Below are positions 18,321 through 26,522 of a DNA stretch of 64,000 nt, in pieces. The DNA is taken from positions 1 to 64,000 of the forward strand of contig JAJQDI010000028.1 in the NCBI GenBank assembly GCA_021202275.1, given 5' to 3'. The notes under the pieces were generated by a model, which did no database searches, was not told where the DNA came from, and worked only from the letters and a program-made list of their open reading frames with translations. Made by a program: the position numbers and the translations under genes. The DNA comes from Bacteroides sp. (GTDB lineage Bacteria; Bacteroidota; Bacteroidia; Bacteroidales; Bacteroidaceae). How positions within the stretch are numbered: position 1 is the first letter of the stretch; every line of letters starts with the position of its first letter.

Positions 18321-19108
18321 AAAAGATACTGGCTCAGACCTATTTGTGGATCTTACTCCTGTTGCTCTATTCACCTATACTGATCATTGTGATCTTTTCT
18401 TTTACTGAGGCTAAGGTGTTGGGGAACTGGATCGGGTTTTCTACCAAACTCTATACTTCGCTTTTTGCGGTAAGTACGCACCATTCTCTGATCAACGCGC
18501 TTATTAATACCGTGACCATCGCGCTGATCGCGGCTACCGTTTCTACCATTCTGGGTAGTATTACTGCGATAGGTATCTTCAATCTTAGATCACGTTCCCG
18601 CAGGGCGATTGAGATCGTAAACAGCATTCCCATCCTGAATGGGGATATTATTATCGGTATTTCTCTTTTCCTGTTGTTTGTTTCCCTGGGGATCTCGCAG
18701 GGATATACCACCATAGTATTGGCACATATCACTTTTTGTACTCCCTATGTTGTACTGAGTGTATTGCCCCGTCTCAAGCAGATGAATCCGAATATCTACG
18801 AAGCGGCACTGGATCTGGGCGCAACCCCTTTCCAGGCGTTGCGTAAGATCATTCTGCCGGAGATCTGGCCCGGTATGATCAGTGGCTTTATTCTGGCTAT
18901 TACGCTTTCCATTGATGATTTTGCCGTAACGGTATTTACCATTGGCAATGAGGGGCTGGAGACATTGTCAACTTATATATATGCAGATGCCCGTAAGGGA
19001 GGACTTACTCCTGAATTACGTCCGCTCTCTACCATCATTTTTGTGGTAGTACTTACGTTGCTGATTATCATCAACTATCGTGCCGGCAGGAATAAAAAAG
19101 ACAAATAG
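18314..19108 (+). CDS. potC: Spermidine/putrescine ABC permease PotC
   Basis: Second permease of the polyamine importer, 264 residues with six helices. The EAA loop reads EAALDLGATPFQALRKIILP near residue 158. The ATG at 18314 overlaps the last seven bases of potB, so translation is coupled. Followed after 66 bases by the binding protein gene potD. Confidence 0.93.
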   Translation: MVKKILAQTYLWILLLLLYSPILIIVIFSFTEAKVLGNWIGFSTKLYTSLFAVSTHHSLINALINTVTIALIAATVSTILGSITAIGIFNLRSRSRRAIEIVNSIPILNGDIIIGISLFLLFVSLGISQGYTTIVLAHITFCTPYVVLSVLPRLKQMNPNIYEAALDLGATPFQALRKIILPEIWPGMISGFILAITLSIDDFAVTVFTIGNEGLETLSTYIYADARKGGLTPELRPLSTIIFVVVLTLLIIINYRAGRNKKDK

Positions 19109-19174
19109 CAGATAGGTGTATGCAAATTGTAGTATCGGGTTATCCTTTCAAACAGGTCGTTTAATTTTTTACTT

Positions 19175-20509
19175 ATGTCAATAAAAAATATCATATATGT
19201 ATTCTTTCTTTCTGTCTGGTTTGCGGGTTGTTACAACCGGAATGAACCCAGAGAGCATGTCCTGAAGATCTATAACTGGGCCGATTATATAGATGACAGT
19301 GTGCTGGAAGAGTTCAAAGCATACTATAAGGAAGAGACCGGCCAGGATATACGCATTGTCTATCAGACATTTGATATCAATGAGATCATGCTCACTAAAA
19401 TAGAGAAAGGGCATGAGGATTTTGATGTGGTTTGCCCATCGGAATATATCATTGAGAGAATGTTGAAAAAGGATCTGCTTTTGCCTATTGATACGGCCTT
19501 CGGCCATACACCTAACTACCTGCATCATGTGTCTCCTTTCATCCGTGAGCAGATAGACAAACTGAGTCAGCCTGGAAGAAGAGCGTCGGATTATGCAGTT
19601 TGCTACATGTGGGGTACGGCAGGTATCCTGTATAATACAGAATTTGTACCCGAAGAAGATGCCGAGAGCTGGCATTGTCTCTGGGATCCGAAGTACGCAG
19701 GTAAGATATTGATGAAAGAGAGTTACCGGGACGCTTACGGAACAGCAGTGATCTGTGCGCATGCCAAAGAATTGGAAGAGGGAACTGTGACCGTAGAAGA
19801 TCTGATGAATGATTATTCTCCCCGTGCCATGCAGCTTGCCGAAGACTATCTGAAAGCGATGAAGCCTAATATCGCAGGGTGGGAAGCAGATTTTGGTAAA
19901 GAAATGATGACCAAGAACAAGGCCTGGATCAATATGACCTGGAGTGGAGATGCTGTCTGGGCCATAGAAGAAGCGGAGGCAGTGGGAGTGGAACTGAACT
20001 ATGTGGTACCACGCGAAGGGAGTAATATCTGGTACGATGGATGGGTGATACCTAAATATGCGCGTAACCCCAAAGCTGCCAGTTATTTTATAAATTTCAT
20101 GTGTCGTTCCGATATTGCTTTACGCAATATGGACGAAATAGGATACGTAAGTGCTGTGGCTACACCGGAGGTTCTGGAAGAGAAAATAGATACCACATTG
20201 GAGTATTATTCGGATCTGAGCTATTTCTTCGGACCCGGAGCAGATAGTGTGCAGGTAGATCGTATCCAGTATCCAGATAGAACGGTGGTAGAACGCTGTG
20301 CCATGATACGTGATTTCGGAGATCAGACAGAAGCTATCCTGGAGATCTGGTCACGCGTCAAGGGAGATAATCTGGGTGTCGGTATTACTATTTTTATTTT
20401 TGTAGTGGTAGCGGCAATGAGCGGATGGCTGATATATAGACGCATCCAACAATACAAACGTAATCGGTTGATAAGAAGGAAAAAACGTCGCAGGAAAAGA
20501 AGAAAGTAG
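19175..20509 (+). CDS. potD: Polyamine-binding lipoprotein PotD with C-terminal membrane anchor
   Basis: Extracytoplasmic binding protein of the importer. 444 residues, against about 350 in well-known PotD proteins. An N-terminal signal with lipobox WFAGC (Cys19) indicates lipidation; the opening LKIYNWADYIDDSVLEEF is the PotD/PotF hallmark. The extra length lies at the end: a hydrophobic helix near 405-422 (GITIFIFVVVAAMSGWLIY) followed by a very basic tail rich in Arg and Lys. The protein may thus be held at both ends, in the membrane by the C-terminal helix. Completes potABCD. Confidence 0.92.
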   Translation: MSIKNIIYVFFLSVWFAGCYNRNEPREHVLKIYNWADYIDDSVLEEFKAYYKEETGQDIRIVYQTFDINEIMLTKIEKGHEDFDVVCPSEYIIERMLKKDLLLPIDTAFGHTPNYLHHVSPFIREQIDKLSQPGRRASDYAVCYMWGTAGILYNTEFVPEEDAESWHCLWDPKYAGKILMKESYRDAYGTAVICAHAKELEEGTVTVEDLMNDYSPRAMQLAEDYLKAMKPNIAGWEADFGKEMMTKNKAWINMTWSGDAVWAIEEAEAVGVELNYVVPREGSNIWYDGWVIPKYARNPKAASYFINFMCRSDIALRNMDEIGYVSAVATPEVLEEKIDTTLEYYSDLSYFFGPGADSVQVDRIQYPDRTVVERCAMIRDFGDQTEAILEIWSRVKGDNLGVGITIFIFVVVAAMSGWLIYRRIQQYKRNRLIRRKKRRRKRRK

Positions 20510-21026
20510 TCACTTGGTTTTTCTTATGTATGTAGATGCGTCAAAAGGCTGTTTCGTCATAGAAAAATGAGAGTACTTCAACGTGTTACAAAGACGACCG
20601 ATTCCAGCCCCCGTAAGAAAGGTGAAATCCAGTGGAGTCTGACACCGCCTGTGTATAAACAGTATATAATAAAGAGTATGTACTTCAGCTCAGGGTAGCA
20701 GCTCGCTCCGGTTCCTGCGCCTTACCTTACGCTGGGTCAGAATCCATCGGCCCTTTAAGACTGAGAGAATTACTTATTTACTTACAAAGGAGCAAAAAGG
20801 TTAGATCCTAATAAAGCAAGGTTTATGAGGAAGAAGCCTCATTTTTTGTATGCTTCTACAGCACTTTGTATTCTTCCCGTTAAACAAAAGATTCCGTGGT
20901 CTGTTTGATAAAGAAAGTACCTATTTCTGAAAATGGGTTCTTTTGTGATTTCTTTTGTATGAGAAACTTAAATTCTCTGAGAAGATCATTGTTCGAACGG
21001 TTTGCTTCATCTTTTTGTCTATACCT
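20510..21026. other. Intergenic region with a GC-rich repeat remnant
   Basis: No gene is supported. The part at about 20690-20760 is richer in GC than its surroundings and resembles the sequence at 42420-42490 (shared TCGCT-CGGTTCCT and CTGGGT-AG blocks), so it looks like a degenerate dispersed repeat. Confidence 0.4.
20690..20760. repeat. Degenerate GC-rich intergenic repeat, copy 1
   Basis: Resembles two stretches after cydB (42186-42256 in inverse orientation, 42420-42490 in the same orientation). Common blocks are CAGGGTAGC, TCGCTCCGGTTCCT and GCTGGGTCAG. Similarity was judged by eye and is partial. Confidence 0.4.
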
Positions 21027-21431
21027 ATGAAAAGTTCAGGTCTGTTTCTGATGATTCTATCTTGTCTGTGGTGGTTGCAAAGTTGTGACTCCACTTATTC
21101 CTATTCAGATTATGATGAGAAAACCCTGACTCTTTGTTTCAATGACTGGATCAAATATGTAGAGTTGTCAACAGGAGAAGAGAGCAGGCAGACCCTGCGT
21201 TTTTATCTCGATGGTACGGGAGAAGAAGAACTAAACTATAAAGAAGCGAGAGGTCTGGTATCGGATATCACTTCTTTTCAGTGGAGATGGTTGACGGGGA
21301 CAGCAGATACGCTTTATTTGTCTTATAGGAATAAGCAGATCTTTTATTTCAGAGATGTTTCTATTCGATACAATGTGATGTATGGAGTCTGGGAAGAGCA
21401 TGAGGTATGCTTCCACGCGGTTGTCAAATGA
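21027..21431 (+). CDS. Small predicted lipoprotein of unknown function
   Basis: 134 residues beginning MKSSGLFLMILSCLWWLQSC, a signal peptide with lipobox LQSC (Cys20). The mature part is polar with many Tyr, Trp and charged residues and looks beta-rich. I do not recognise a family. An in-frame ATG at 20955 would put 24 unlikely residues before the signal peptide. It stands alone between potD and a TetR gene; no promoter consensus was found. Confidence 0.6.
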   Translation: MKSSGLFLMILSCLWWLQSCDSTYSYSDYDEKTLTLCFNDWIKYVELSTGEESRQTLRFYLDGTGEEELNYKEARGLVSDITSFQWRWLTGTADTLYLSYRNKQIFYFRDVSIRYNVMYGVWEEHEVCFHAVVK

Positions 21432-21454
21432 ACTGTGTACTACGTATTCATTTT

Positions 21455-21640
21455 CCGGCTAGTAGAACTCCGGAGAGTAACGAAGAGTTCTACGGAGTTT
21501 TACAGGCAGAACTCCGGATCTTTACTTCTGGAGACCCGGGTGCCCAATAGGAGGATACCCGGATGTCCACTTCATGGATACCCGGGTATCCAGCAAAAGA
21601 ACTCCTGGTTTTTATAAGGATAACTCCGTAGTAGAAAAGA
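21455..21640. repeat. Palindrome-rich intergenic segment
   Basis: Contains several copies of GAACTCC/GGAGTTC-type blocks (AGAACTCCGGAG, AGTTCTACGGAGT, AGAACTCCGGATC, AGAACTCCTGG) and ACCCGGGT/GGATACCC blocks, including the perfect 16-base palindrome GGATACCCGGGTATCC at about 21577-21592. No gene is supported. It may be a transcript-end structure or a mosaic of small repeats. Confidence 0.5.
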
Positions 21641-21718
21641 TATTATACCGGATTTGTGTATCTACCTCTGTAGATACTGTTCCGGAACCTCTTTATGGAG
21701 ATTTTCCGGCCCTTCTGT

Positions 21719-22321
21719 TCAGGCTTTTACCAACTCATATAAGAAGAGATACTGCTTGCGTAACTCCTCGGTATTTAATATCCCGAAATAGGACGTTATA
21801 TAGGATATACCATAATAATAGTAATAGAACTGACTGGCTATTGCAGTGGTATCTAATTCTTTCTTCACTTCTCCGTTTTCCTGAGCTTTTTTTATGATTT
21901 GAGTCCACAATGCCAGTTCGTTGATCATGAGTCTTTCTTCAAATTTCAGAAAATCAGGATGGTACTTGCTGGCCTGCAAAACAAAGTGATAGTAGTAGTT
22001 TGTCAATTCTGTCTCTTTGATCTCTGTGATAGAATGTATATATTTTGCCGTGTCGTCAATGGCTTTTACATATATTTTTATGAATTCTTGCAAGGTGCAT
22101 TCTTCCGGAACAGAAAATTTCTGTTGTACGTCATGAAGCTCAAATAAGTATTTATTGACAACCTCAATAAAAAGATTTTTCTTATTTCCTGTATGGTGGA
22201 AAATACCTCCACGGCTTATACCCGTTGCCTTTTCCAACTCAGGAACAGTTACTTTCTCATAATTGTGTTTTAAAAACAATTGGAAGGAACCCTTTAAAAT
22301 TTTCTCTTTAGTATCTTTCAT
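21719..22321 (-). CDS. TetR/AcrR-family transcription regulator
   Basis: 200 residues. The N-terminal helix-turn-helix occupies about residues 5-50 (KEKILKGSFQLFLKHNYEKV, then VPELEKATGISRGGIFHHTGNKKNLF), the standard TetR DNA-binding domain. The rest is an all-helical ligand-binding domain rich in Tyr near the end (QFYYYYYGISYITSYFG). The regulated genes are not evident: there is no efflux or enzyme gene next to it in divergent orientation. Confidence 0.88.
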   Translation of the reverse strand: MKDTKEKILKGSFQLFLKHNYEKVTVPELEKATGISRGGIFHHTGNKKNLFIEVVNKYLFELHDVQQKFSVPEECTLQEFIKIYVKAIDDTAKYIHSITEIKETELTNYYYHFVLQASKYHPDFLKFEERLMINELALWTQIIKKAQENGEVKKELDTTAIASQFYYYYYGISYITSYFGILNTEELRKQYLFLYELVKA

Positions 22322-23140
22322 TTCTCTCAGTGTTTATAATATATTTCTCTCGTTAGTAGGATTGTTTCAATCCAATATATATGGGATTAGGTCTTATTTG
22401 CAGTTCCATTGTATGGTTAGGATCAATTTTCTGATGACTGTAAAGTATGATATAATTCCAAAGTATTTGTGTTACATTTTAATTATCCATACCCATGCAA
22501 AGATAAAAAATAGTCTGTACTTACGCACGGGGAGTTCTATGTATTATCTATCGGATAGAGTAGAAGCGGAACATCGCTGTTTGATTTTTTACTTCTGGAT
22601 CTGACTTTAATGGCATTCTCCCTGGCTGTGAAAGAATAAAGTAAAAGTACGATTCAACTATACGCTTTTCCCTTCTATATGTAACCGGCCATAGCCCGAT
22701 CACTGAGATCTGAATTTTAGTCTGTCTTTGAGTTTAGTAAGTCATACCCTATAAACCTCTTACCCTACAAAGCTATTATTCAGATAATTCGTAACAAATA
22801 TAGAGAATGTGATAGGACTCCCATAATAAAATAACAACAATTTGTTTTTTATATGGCATTTTTTCAATGTAGGAAAGGTGAAGAATGGATCTTTCGTTTT
22901 TAAATGAGCACAAGATACTGACTTTTTGCTACAAATATATGATGTTCAGGTAAACAGGAACAGGTTGGATCTCATTCCCGGATTAATTCTATATCCTGAT
23001 ATTGTTGTATACAGAGATGTTTACAACCAACTCAGTTGTTCTATCTCCGGGAATGTAATGAAAGCCATTCTACGTAAAATGATAGAAAGTTTTTCTGAGA
23101 AACTATATAGTCTAGTAAATAAGACGGTAAGGATGTGATA
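22322..23140. other. Long intergenic region without a supported gene
   Basis: About 820 AT-rich bases between the TetR start and the rpsP terminator. Short open frames occur on both strands (for instance 22926-23138) but none shows a signal peptide, domain or codon pattern that convinces. I see no RNA gene in it either. Confidence 0.45.
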
Positions 23141-23144
23141 GGGG

Positions 23145-23190
23145 AAAAAATAAAATAAAAATCCCCGGAACGAAATAGTACCAGGGATTT
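23145..23190 (-). terminator. Terminator of rpsP
   Basis: Stem 23159-23168 with 23181-23190 (ten pairs, one mismatch) followed on the minus strand by a long T-rich tail. It lies 35 bases past the rpsP stop. Confidence 0.8.
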
Positions 23191-23224
23191 ATGTGTAATC
23201 GTAAACTTACTGATCGAAGTCTGA

Positions 23225-23806
23225 TTATTCAGCAGCAGTTTCTTCAGCTGCAGGAGTAGCTTCTTCTGCGACAGGAGCCTCTTCAGTAGCAACTTCTTCT
23301 GCTGGTGCTTCTTCAGGAGTTTCTTCCGGAGCATTAGCTGCTTCTTCTGCGGCTTTCTTTTCCGCTACAGCTTTGGCTTTGGCCTCATTCACCTTTTTCT
23401 CTGCTTCAAGACGTGCTTTAGCCTCTGCTTTTTTAGCTTCTTCCTGTTTTGCCTTCAGAGCGGCAAGTCCTGATTGTTTGTTGTTTTTCCATGCTTCAAA
23501 TTTAGCTTCCGCTTCCGCTTCGCCAAACGCGCCTTTAGCTACACCACCAAGCAGATGTTTTTTCATGTAAACTCCTTCGCGGGAAAGAATGTTACGTACG
23601 GTGTCAGTCGGTTGTGCACCGGTCATCACCCATTTGAAAGCACGATCAAAATTCAAATCTACTGTAGCAGGATTGGTGTTAGGATTGTAAGTACCAATCT
23701 TCTCAATAAATTTACCATCACGTGGTGCTCTACTGTCTGCAATCACGATAGCATAAAAAGCATATCCTTTACGACCGTGTCTTTGCAATCTGATTTTAGT
23801 TGCCAT
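23225..23806 (-). CDS. rpsP: 30S ribosomal protein S16 with acidic tail
   Basis: 193 residues. The first 85 or so are the S16 fold (MATKIRLQRHGRKGYAFYAI, then DSRAPRDGKFIEKIGTYNPN). The remaining half is an Ala/Lys/Glu-rich, low-complexity extension ending in repeats of EEA/PEE type; such tails are known in Bacteroidetes S16 proteins and their role is not established. It is monocistronic here, without rimM or trmD. Confidence 0.95.
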   Translation of the reverse strand: MATKIRLQRHGRKGYAFYAIVIADSRAPRDGKFIEKIGTYNPNTNPATVDLNFDRAFKWVMTGAQPTDTVRNILSREGVYMKKHLLGGVAKGAFGEAEAEAKFEAWKNNKQSGLAALKAKQEEAKKAEAKARLEAEKKVNEAKAKAVAEKKAAEEAANAPEETPEEAPAEEVATEEAPVAEEATPAAEETAAE

Positions 23807-23841
23807 TTTAAATAAAAATTTAAATAAATGATTTGAATTAT

Positions 23842-23860
23842 GCCATTATCTCGTAATGGC
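23842..23860 (-). promoter_or_regulatory. Leader hairpin of the rpsP transcript
   Basis: A 7-bp perfect stem (23842-23848 with 23854-23860, 5-base loop) lies just downstream of the rpsP -7 element, so it would form the very 5' end of the message. It could protect the transcript or serve regulation; no known ribosomal-protein leader is recognised. Confidence 0.4.
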
Positions 23861-23864
23861 GGGG

Positions 23865-23895
23865 CAAAGATACGGTTTTTATTTGAAAAGGCAAT
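23865..23895 (-). promoter_or_regulatory. Candidate promoter for rpsP
   Basis: Minus-strand TATCTTTG (23865-23872) matches TAnnTTTG; ATTG at 23892-23895 lies 19 bases upstream as a -33 element. The start codon is about 59 bases downstream. Confidence 0.6.
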
Positions 23896-24069
23896 GTGAA
23901 TGGACAATTTTGCTGATAAAACTGTGGCTTATTTACTTGATTTATAACACTATTTTTAACCTGATATTAGCTTATAAACAAGACTTTATACTAACTTTTT
24001 TGTATATTAAGTTGATTTACAACGTGTTGATTGTTTTTTGCGATATTCTGATAAGTTTACAATCTCCTG

Positions 24070-24121
24070 GTCTTATATAAAGAGTGTCCGGATATTTTTA
24101 TGAAATACCCGGACACTCTTT
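24070..24121 (-). terminator. Terminator of the Hsp20 gene
   Basis: A 19-base stem (24079-24097 with 24103-24121) with one mismatch, 5-base loop and a T-containing tail. It lies 21 bases past the leftward Hsp20 stop. Confidence 0.75.
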
Positions 24122-24141
24122 ATTTTATATCTGGAAGTATA

Positions 24142-24573
24142 TTACTTCACATCGATCTGACGTTGAGCCTTTTTGACTTCCTCTTCCGATAGTTTAGGGA
24201 TATCAATAGACAATACTCCATTTTCCACTTTAGCGTTGATCTTTTCTTTATCTACATTGTCAGGCAGGATCATTGTCTGCTGAAATTTTGTATAAGAAAA
24301 TTCGCGACGTAGATATCGACCATCTTTATGCTCTTCTTTCTGTTCCTGCTTTTTTTCCATACTGATGACCAGATTATTGTCTTCATCAATACGTACATTG
24401 AAGTCTTCCTTAGTCATCCCCGGAGCAGCTAACTCTACTTTGTAGTCGCTATCGGTTTCCATTACATTGATGGCAGGTGCGGTGGAATTTGCTCTTGCCA
24501 TCCATTCGTTGTCAAAGAAATCATTAAAAACATTTGGCAACCATTTTTGTGATCTTCTAACTGGCATCATCAT
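24142..24573 (-). CDS. Small heat-shock protein, Hsp20 family
   Basis: 143-residue cytoplasmic chaperone that holds unfolding proteins. The alpha-crystallin domain spans about residues 35-130 (INVMETDSDYKVELAAPGM, KEDFNVRIDEDNNLVISMEK, and ENGVLSIDIPKL near the end). The start is at the first of three consecutive ATG codons: GGAGG lies five bases upstream, an unusually clear ribosome binding site for this genome. A TTG start further upstream would lie inside that site, so I reject it. Confidence 0.93.
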   Translation of the reverse strand: MMMPVRRSQKWLPNVFNDFFDNEWMARANSTAPAINVMETDSDYKVELAAPGMTKEDFNVRIDEDNNLVISMEKKQEQKEEHKDGRYLRREFSYTKFQQTMILPDNVDKEKINAKVENGVLSIDIPKLSEEEVKKAQRQIDVK

Positions 24574-24578
24574 TTTTT

Positions 24579-24583
24579 CCTCC
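24579..24583 (-). promoter_or_regulatory. Strong Shine-Dalgarno site of the Hsp20 gene
   Basis: GGAGG, five bases before the ATG at 24573. Most genes in the window lack such a site, so it marks a highly translated message and fixes the start. Confidence 0.7.
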
Positions 24584-24585
24584 AA

Positions 24586-25231
24586 TTTTTAGGTTAAACA
24601 ATACATTTTACTTTGTCACAAAACAATGATTTTAAACTCTTTGTTCACCTAGACTATCACAAGAAACATACCATTTGCATTCTTTGTCTTTTTGTCAGAG
24701 CGTATGTGACAAATTTACTTATTAGAGACTATATCCGGTCAACATGTAAAATTATATGGTCTGATTATATGGAGATTTATTCTCTATATTTCTACACAAG
24801 GTTCATATACTGTTTCTTTTCTGTAAAGACTCATCTGCTACGACAGGAGGGTAAATCGTTGTTTTTTACAGATAAATTTAATTTTGTGTACTTTTCATTT
24901 ATCCTTGCAGAAGAGGTTATTCCCCCTGTGGAAAATGAATAATAGGATGTAATACATACATTATTTTCACTCATCCTCCATTTAGCCTGGTAATCAAATA
25001 ATCATCAGATCTTATTGAAAGATATAGGATTATAGTACATCCTGTTGAAAGATATAATTTATTTTTTTGTTTCTTAAAAAGGATTTTTTACTAAAAACTG
25101 ATCTGTTAAATGAGTCTTAATGATTGTCAGATTTAGTTCATGTTTTGATAACTACGAAGAGATGATCTGAAATTCTTGATTTTTTGTTAACTAAACAATT
25201 GTTTTTTTAGGGTATTTAGTTAAAGACCAAT
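24586..25231. other. Intergenic region without a supported gene
   Basis: About 645 AT-rich bases upstream of Hsp20 and downstream of the leftward symporter. A 109-codon rightward frame at 24613-24942 has no recognisable content. Possibly holds heat-shock control of the Hsp20 gene, but no known site is seen. Confidence 0.45.
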
Positions 25232-26407
25232 TCATTTATCTGCGGTTTTTCGGGGATGATAAATCTTTTCTACAAGTATAGCTATGGCACCGTCACCTGT
25301 CACATTACACGCTGTACCAAAACTGTCCATCCCTATATATAAAGCAATCATCAGCGCCTGAGTAGGCTCGTCGAAACCGAGTATGGAATGTAAGATCCCC
25401 AATGCCGCCATGATGGCTCCGCCAGGTACTCCCGGTGCTGCTACCATAGCTATTCCCAGCATAAGAATAAAACCGGCGAACAGGGAGAAGTTATAAAGCA
25501 TCCCCTGCATCATCATTAAAGCCAATGCGCAGGCTACGATTTTTAATGTACTTCCCGAGAGATGGATGGTGGCACAAAGGGGAACTACGAAACCGGCAAT
25601 TCTTTCAGAAACTCCCATCTTTTTTGTCTGTGCCAGTGTTACGGGAATCGTGGCTGCGGAAGATTGTGTACCTAATGCGGTGAAATAGGCAGGAAGCATC
25701 GTGGATAACAGTCTGAACGGATTGCGACCGGTAATGCTTCCCGCTATTGTATATTGCAGCAGAAGCACCAAGATATGGATCAGGAAAATAACCCATATAA
25801 TATTGATAAACAGTTTTAAAATGGGCAATACCTGTCCGGAATAGGTCATCTCCAGGAAGATGCCGAATATGTAAAGAGGAAGCAAGGGGACAATTACTTT
25901 TTGTATGACTTTGAAGACAATTTCCTGAAAATCATGCGCCACATTTTTGAGGGTTTTGCCAGATATGGCAGACAGTCCGAGTCCCAGGATGAAGGCAAGT
26001 ATGAGGGCCGAAATGACATCCATTACAGGAGGTATAGTTATTTTGAAATAAGGGTTTAATGCTTCTGCTTGCTGAATACTTTCCAGAGAGATCCCCAGAG
26101 TGATCAGTCGCGGGAAGATCATCTCTCCCATGAAATAAGAGAAAAAACCGGAGAAGACCGTGAAACCGTATGCCAGAAAAACAGTAGTGAGAAGGAGCTT
26201 TCCCGCGGCTTTTCCTATATCGGAAATAGCAACGGTCACCAAACCTAAAATAATAAGAGGAATGGAGAAATTCAGGAATTCACTGAATAGGGAATTGAAA
26301 GTCAAAAATATGCGGACAATCGCGGAAGGAAGAAAATTTCCAACAGCTATACCCAATAATATGGCGATCACAATTCTGGGTAGTAGACCCATATGCAAAT
26401 TTTTCAT
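25232..26407 (-). CDS. Dicarboxylate/amino acid:cation symporter
   Basis: 391-residue inner-membrane carrier of the DAACS (glutamate/dicarboxylate) family. About eight membrane helices plus two re-entrant loops. Family marks include ALGTQSSAATIPVTLAQTKK (the Ser-rich hairpin, residue about 225) and CNVTGDGAIAILVEKIYH at the end, where Asn/Asp contact substrate and cation. It should import glutamate, aspartate, serine or C4-dicarboxylates; which one cannot be told. Divergent from gnd across a 115-base gap. Confidence 0.9.
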   Translation of the reverse strand: MKNLHMGLLPRIVIAILLGIAVGNFLPSAIVRIFLTFNSLFSEFLNFSIPLIILGLVTVAISDIGKAAGKLLLTTVFLAYGFTVFSGFFSYFMGEMIFPRLITLGISLESIQQAEALNPYFKITIPPVMDVISALILAFILGLGLSAISGKTLKNVAHDFQEIVFKVIQKVIVPLLPLYIFGIFLEMTYSGQVLPILKLFINIIWVIFLIHILVLLLQYTIAGSITGRNPFRLLSTMLPAYFTALGTQSSAATIPVTLAQTKKMGVSERIAGFVVPLCATIHLSGSTLKIVACALALMMMQGMLYNFSLFAGFILMLGIAMVAAPGVPGGAIMAALGILHSILGFDEPTQALMIALYIGMDSFGTACNVTGDGAIAILVEKIYHPRKTADK

Positions 26408-26430
26408 AACAAATGTTTGTTCGGTGTTCG

Positions 26431-26438
26431 CAAATGTA
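26431..26438 (-). promoter_or_regulatory. Candidate -7 element for the symporter gene
   Basis: Minus-strand TACATTTG matches TAnnTTTG, 24 bases from the start codon. The -33 element is not clear. Confidence 0.5.
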
Positions 26439-26522
26439 GTATTTTTGAGTGATTTTCACCGAACAAAAGCCCTTTTTAACTGTTATAGTTAAGGAGCGAT
26501 TAATATAATAATTCTTAATTAA

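Noticed and set aside
22926..23138. 70-codon frame in the long gap before rpsP
   Set aside because: No recognisable feature; AT-rich chance frame.
24613..24942. 109-codon frame upstream of Hsp20
   Set aside because: No signal, domain or start context; likely non-coding leader DNA.
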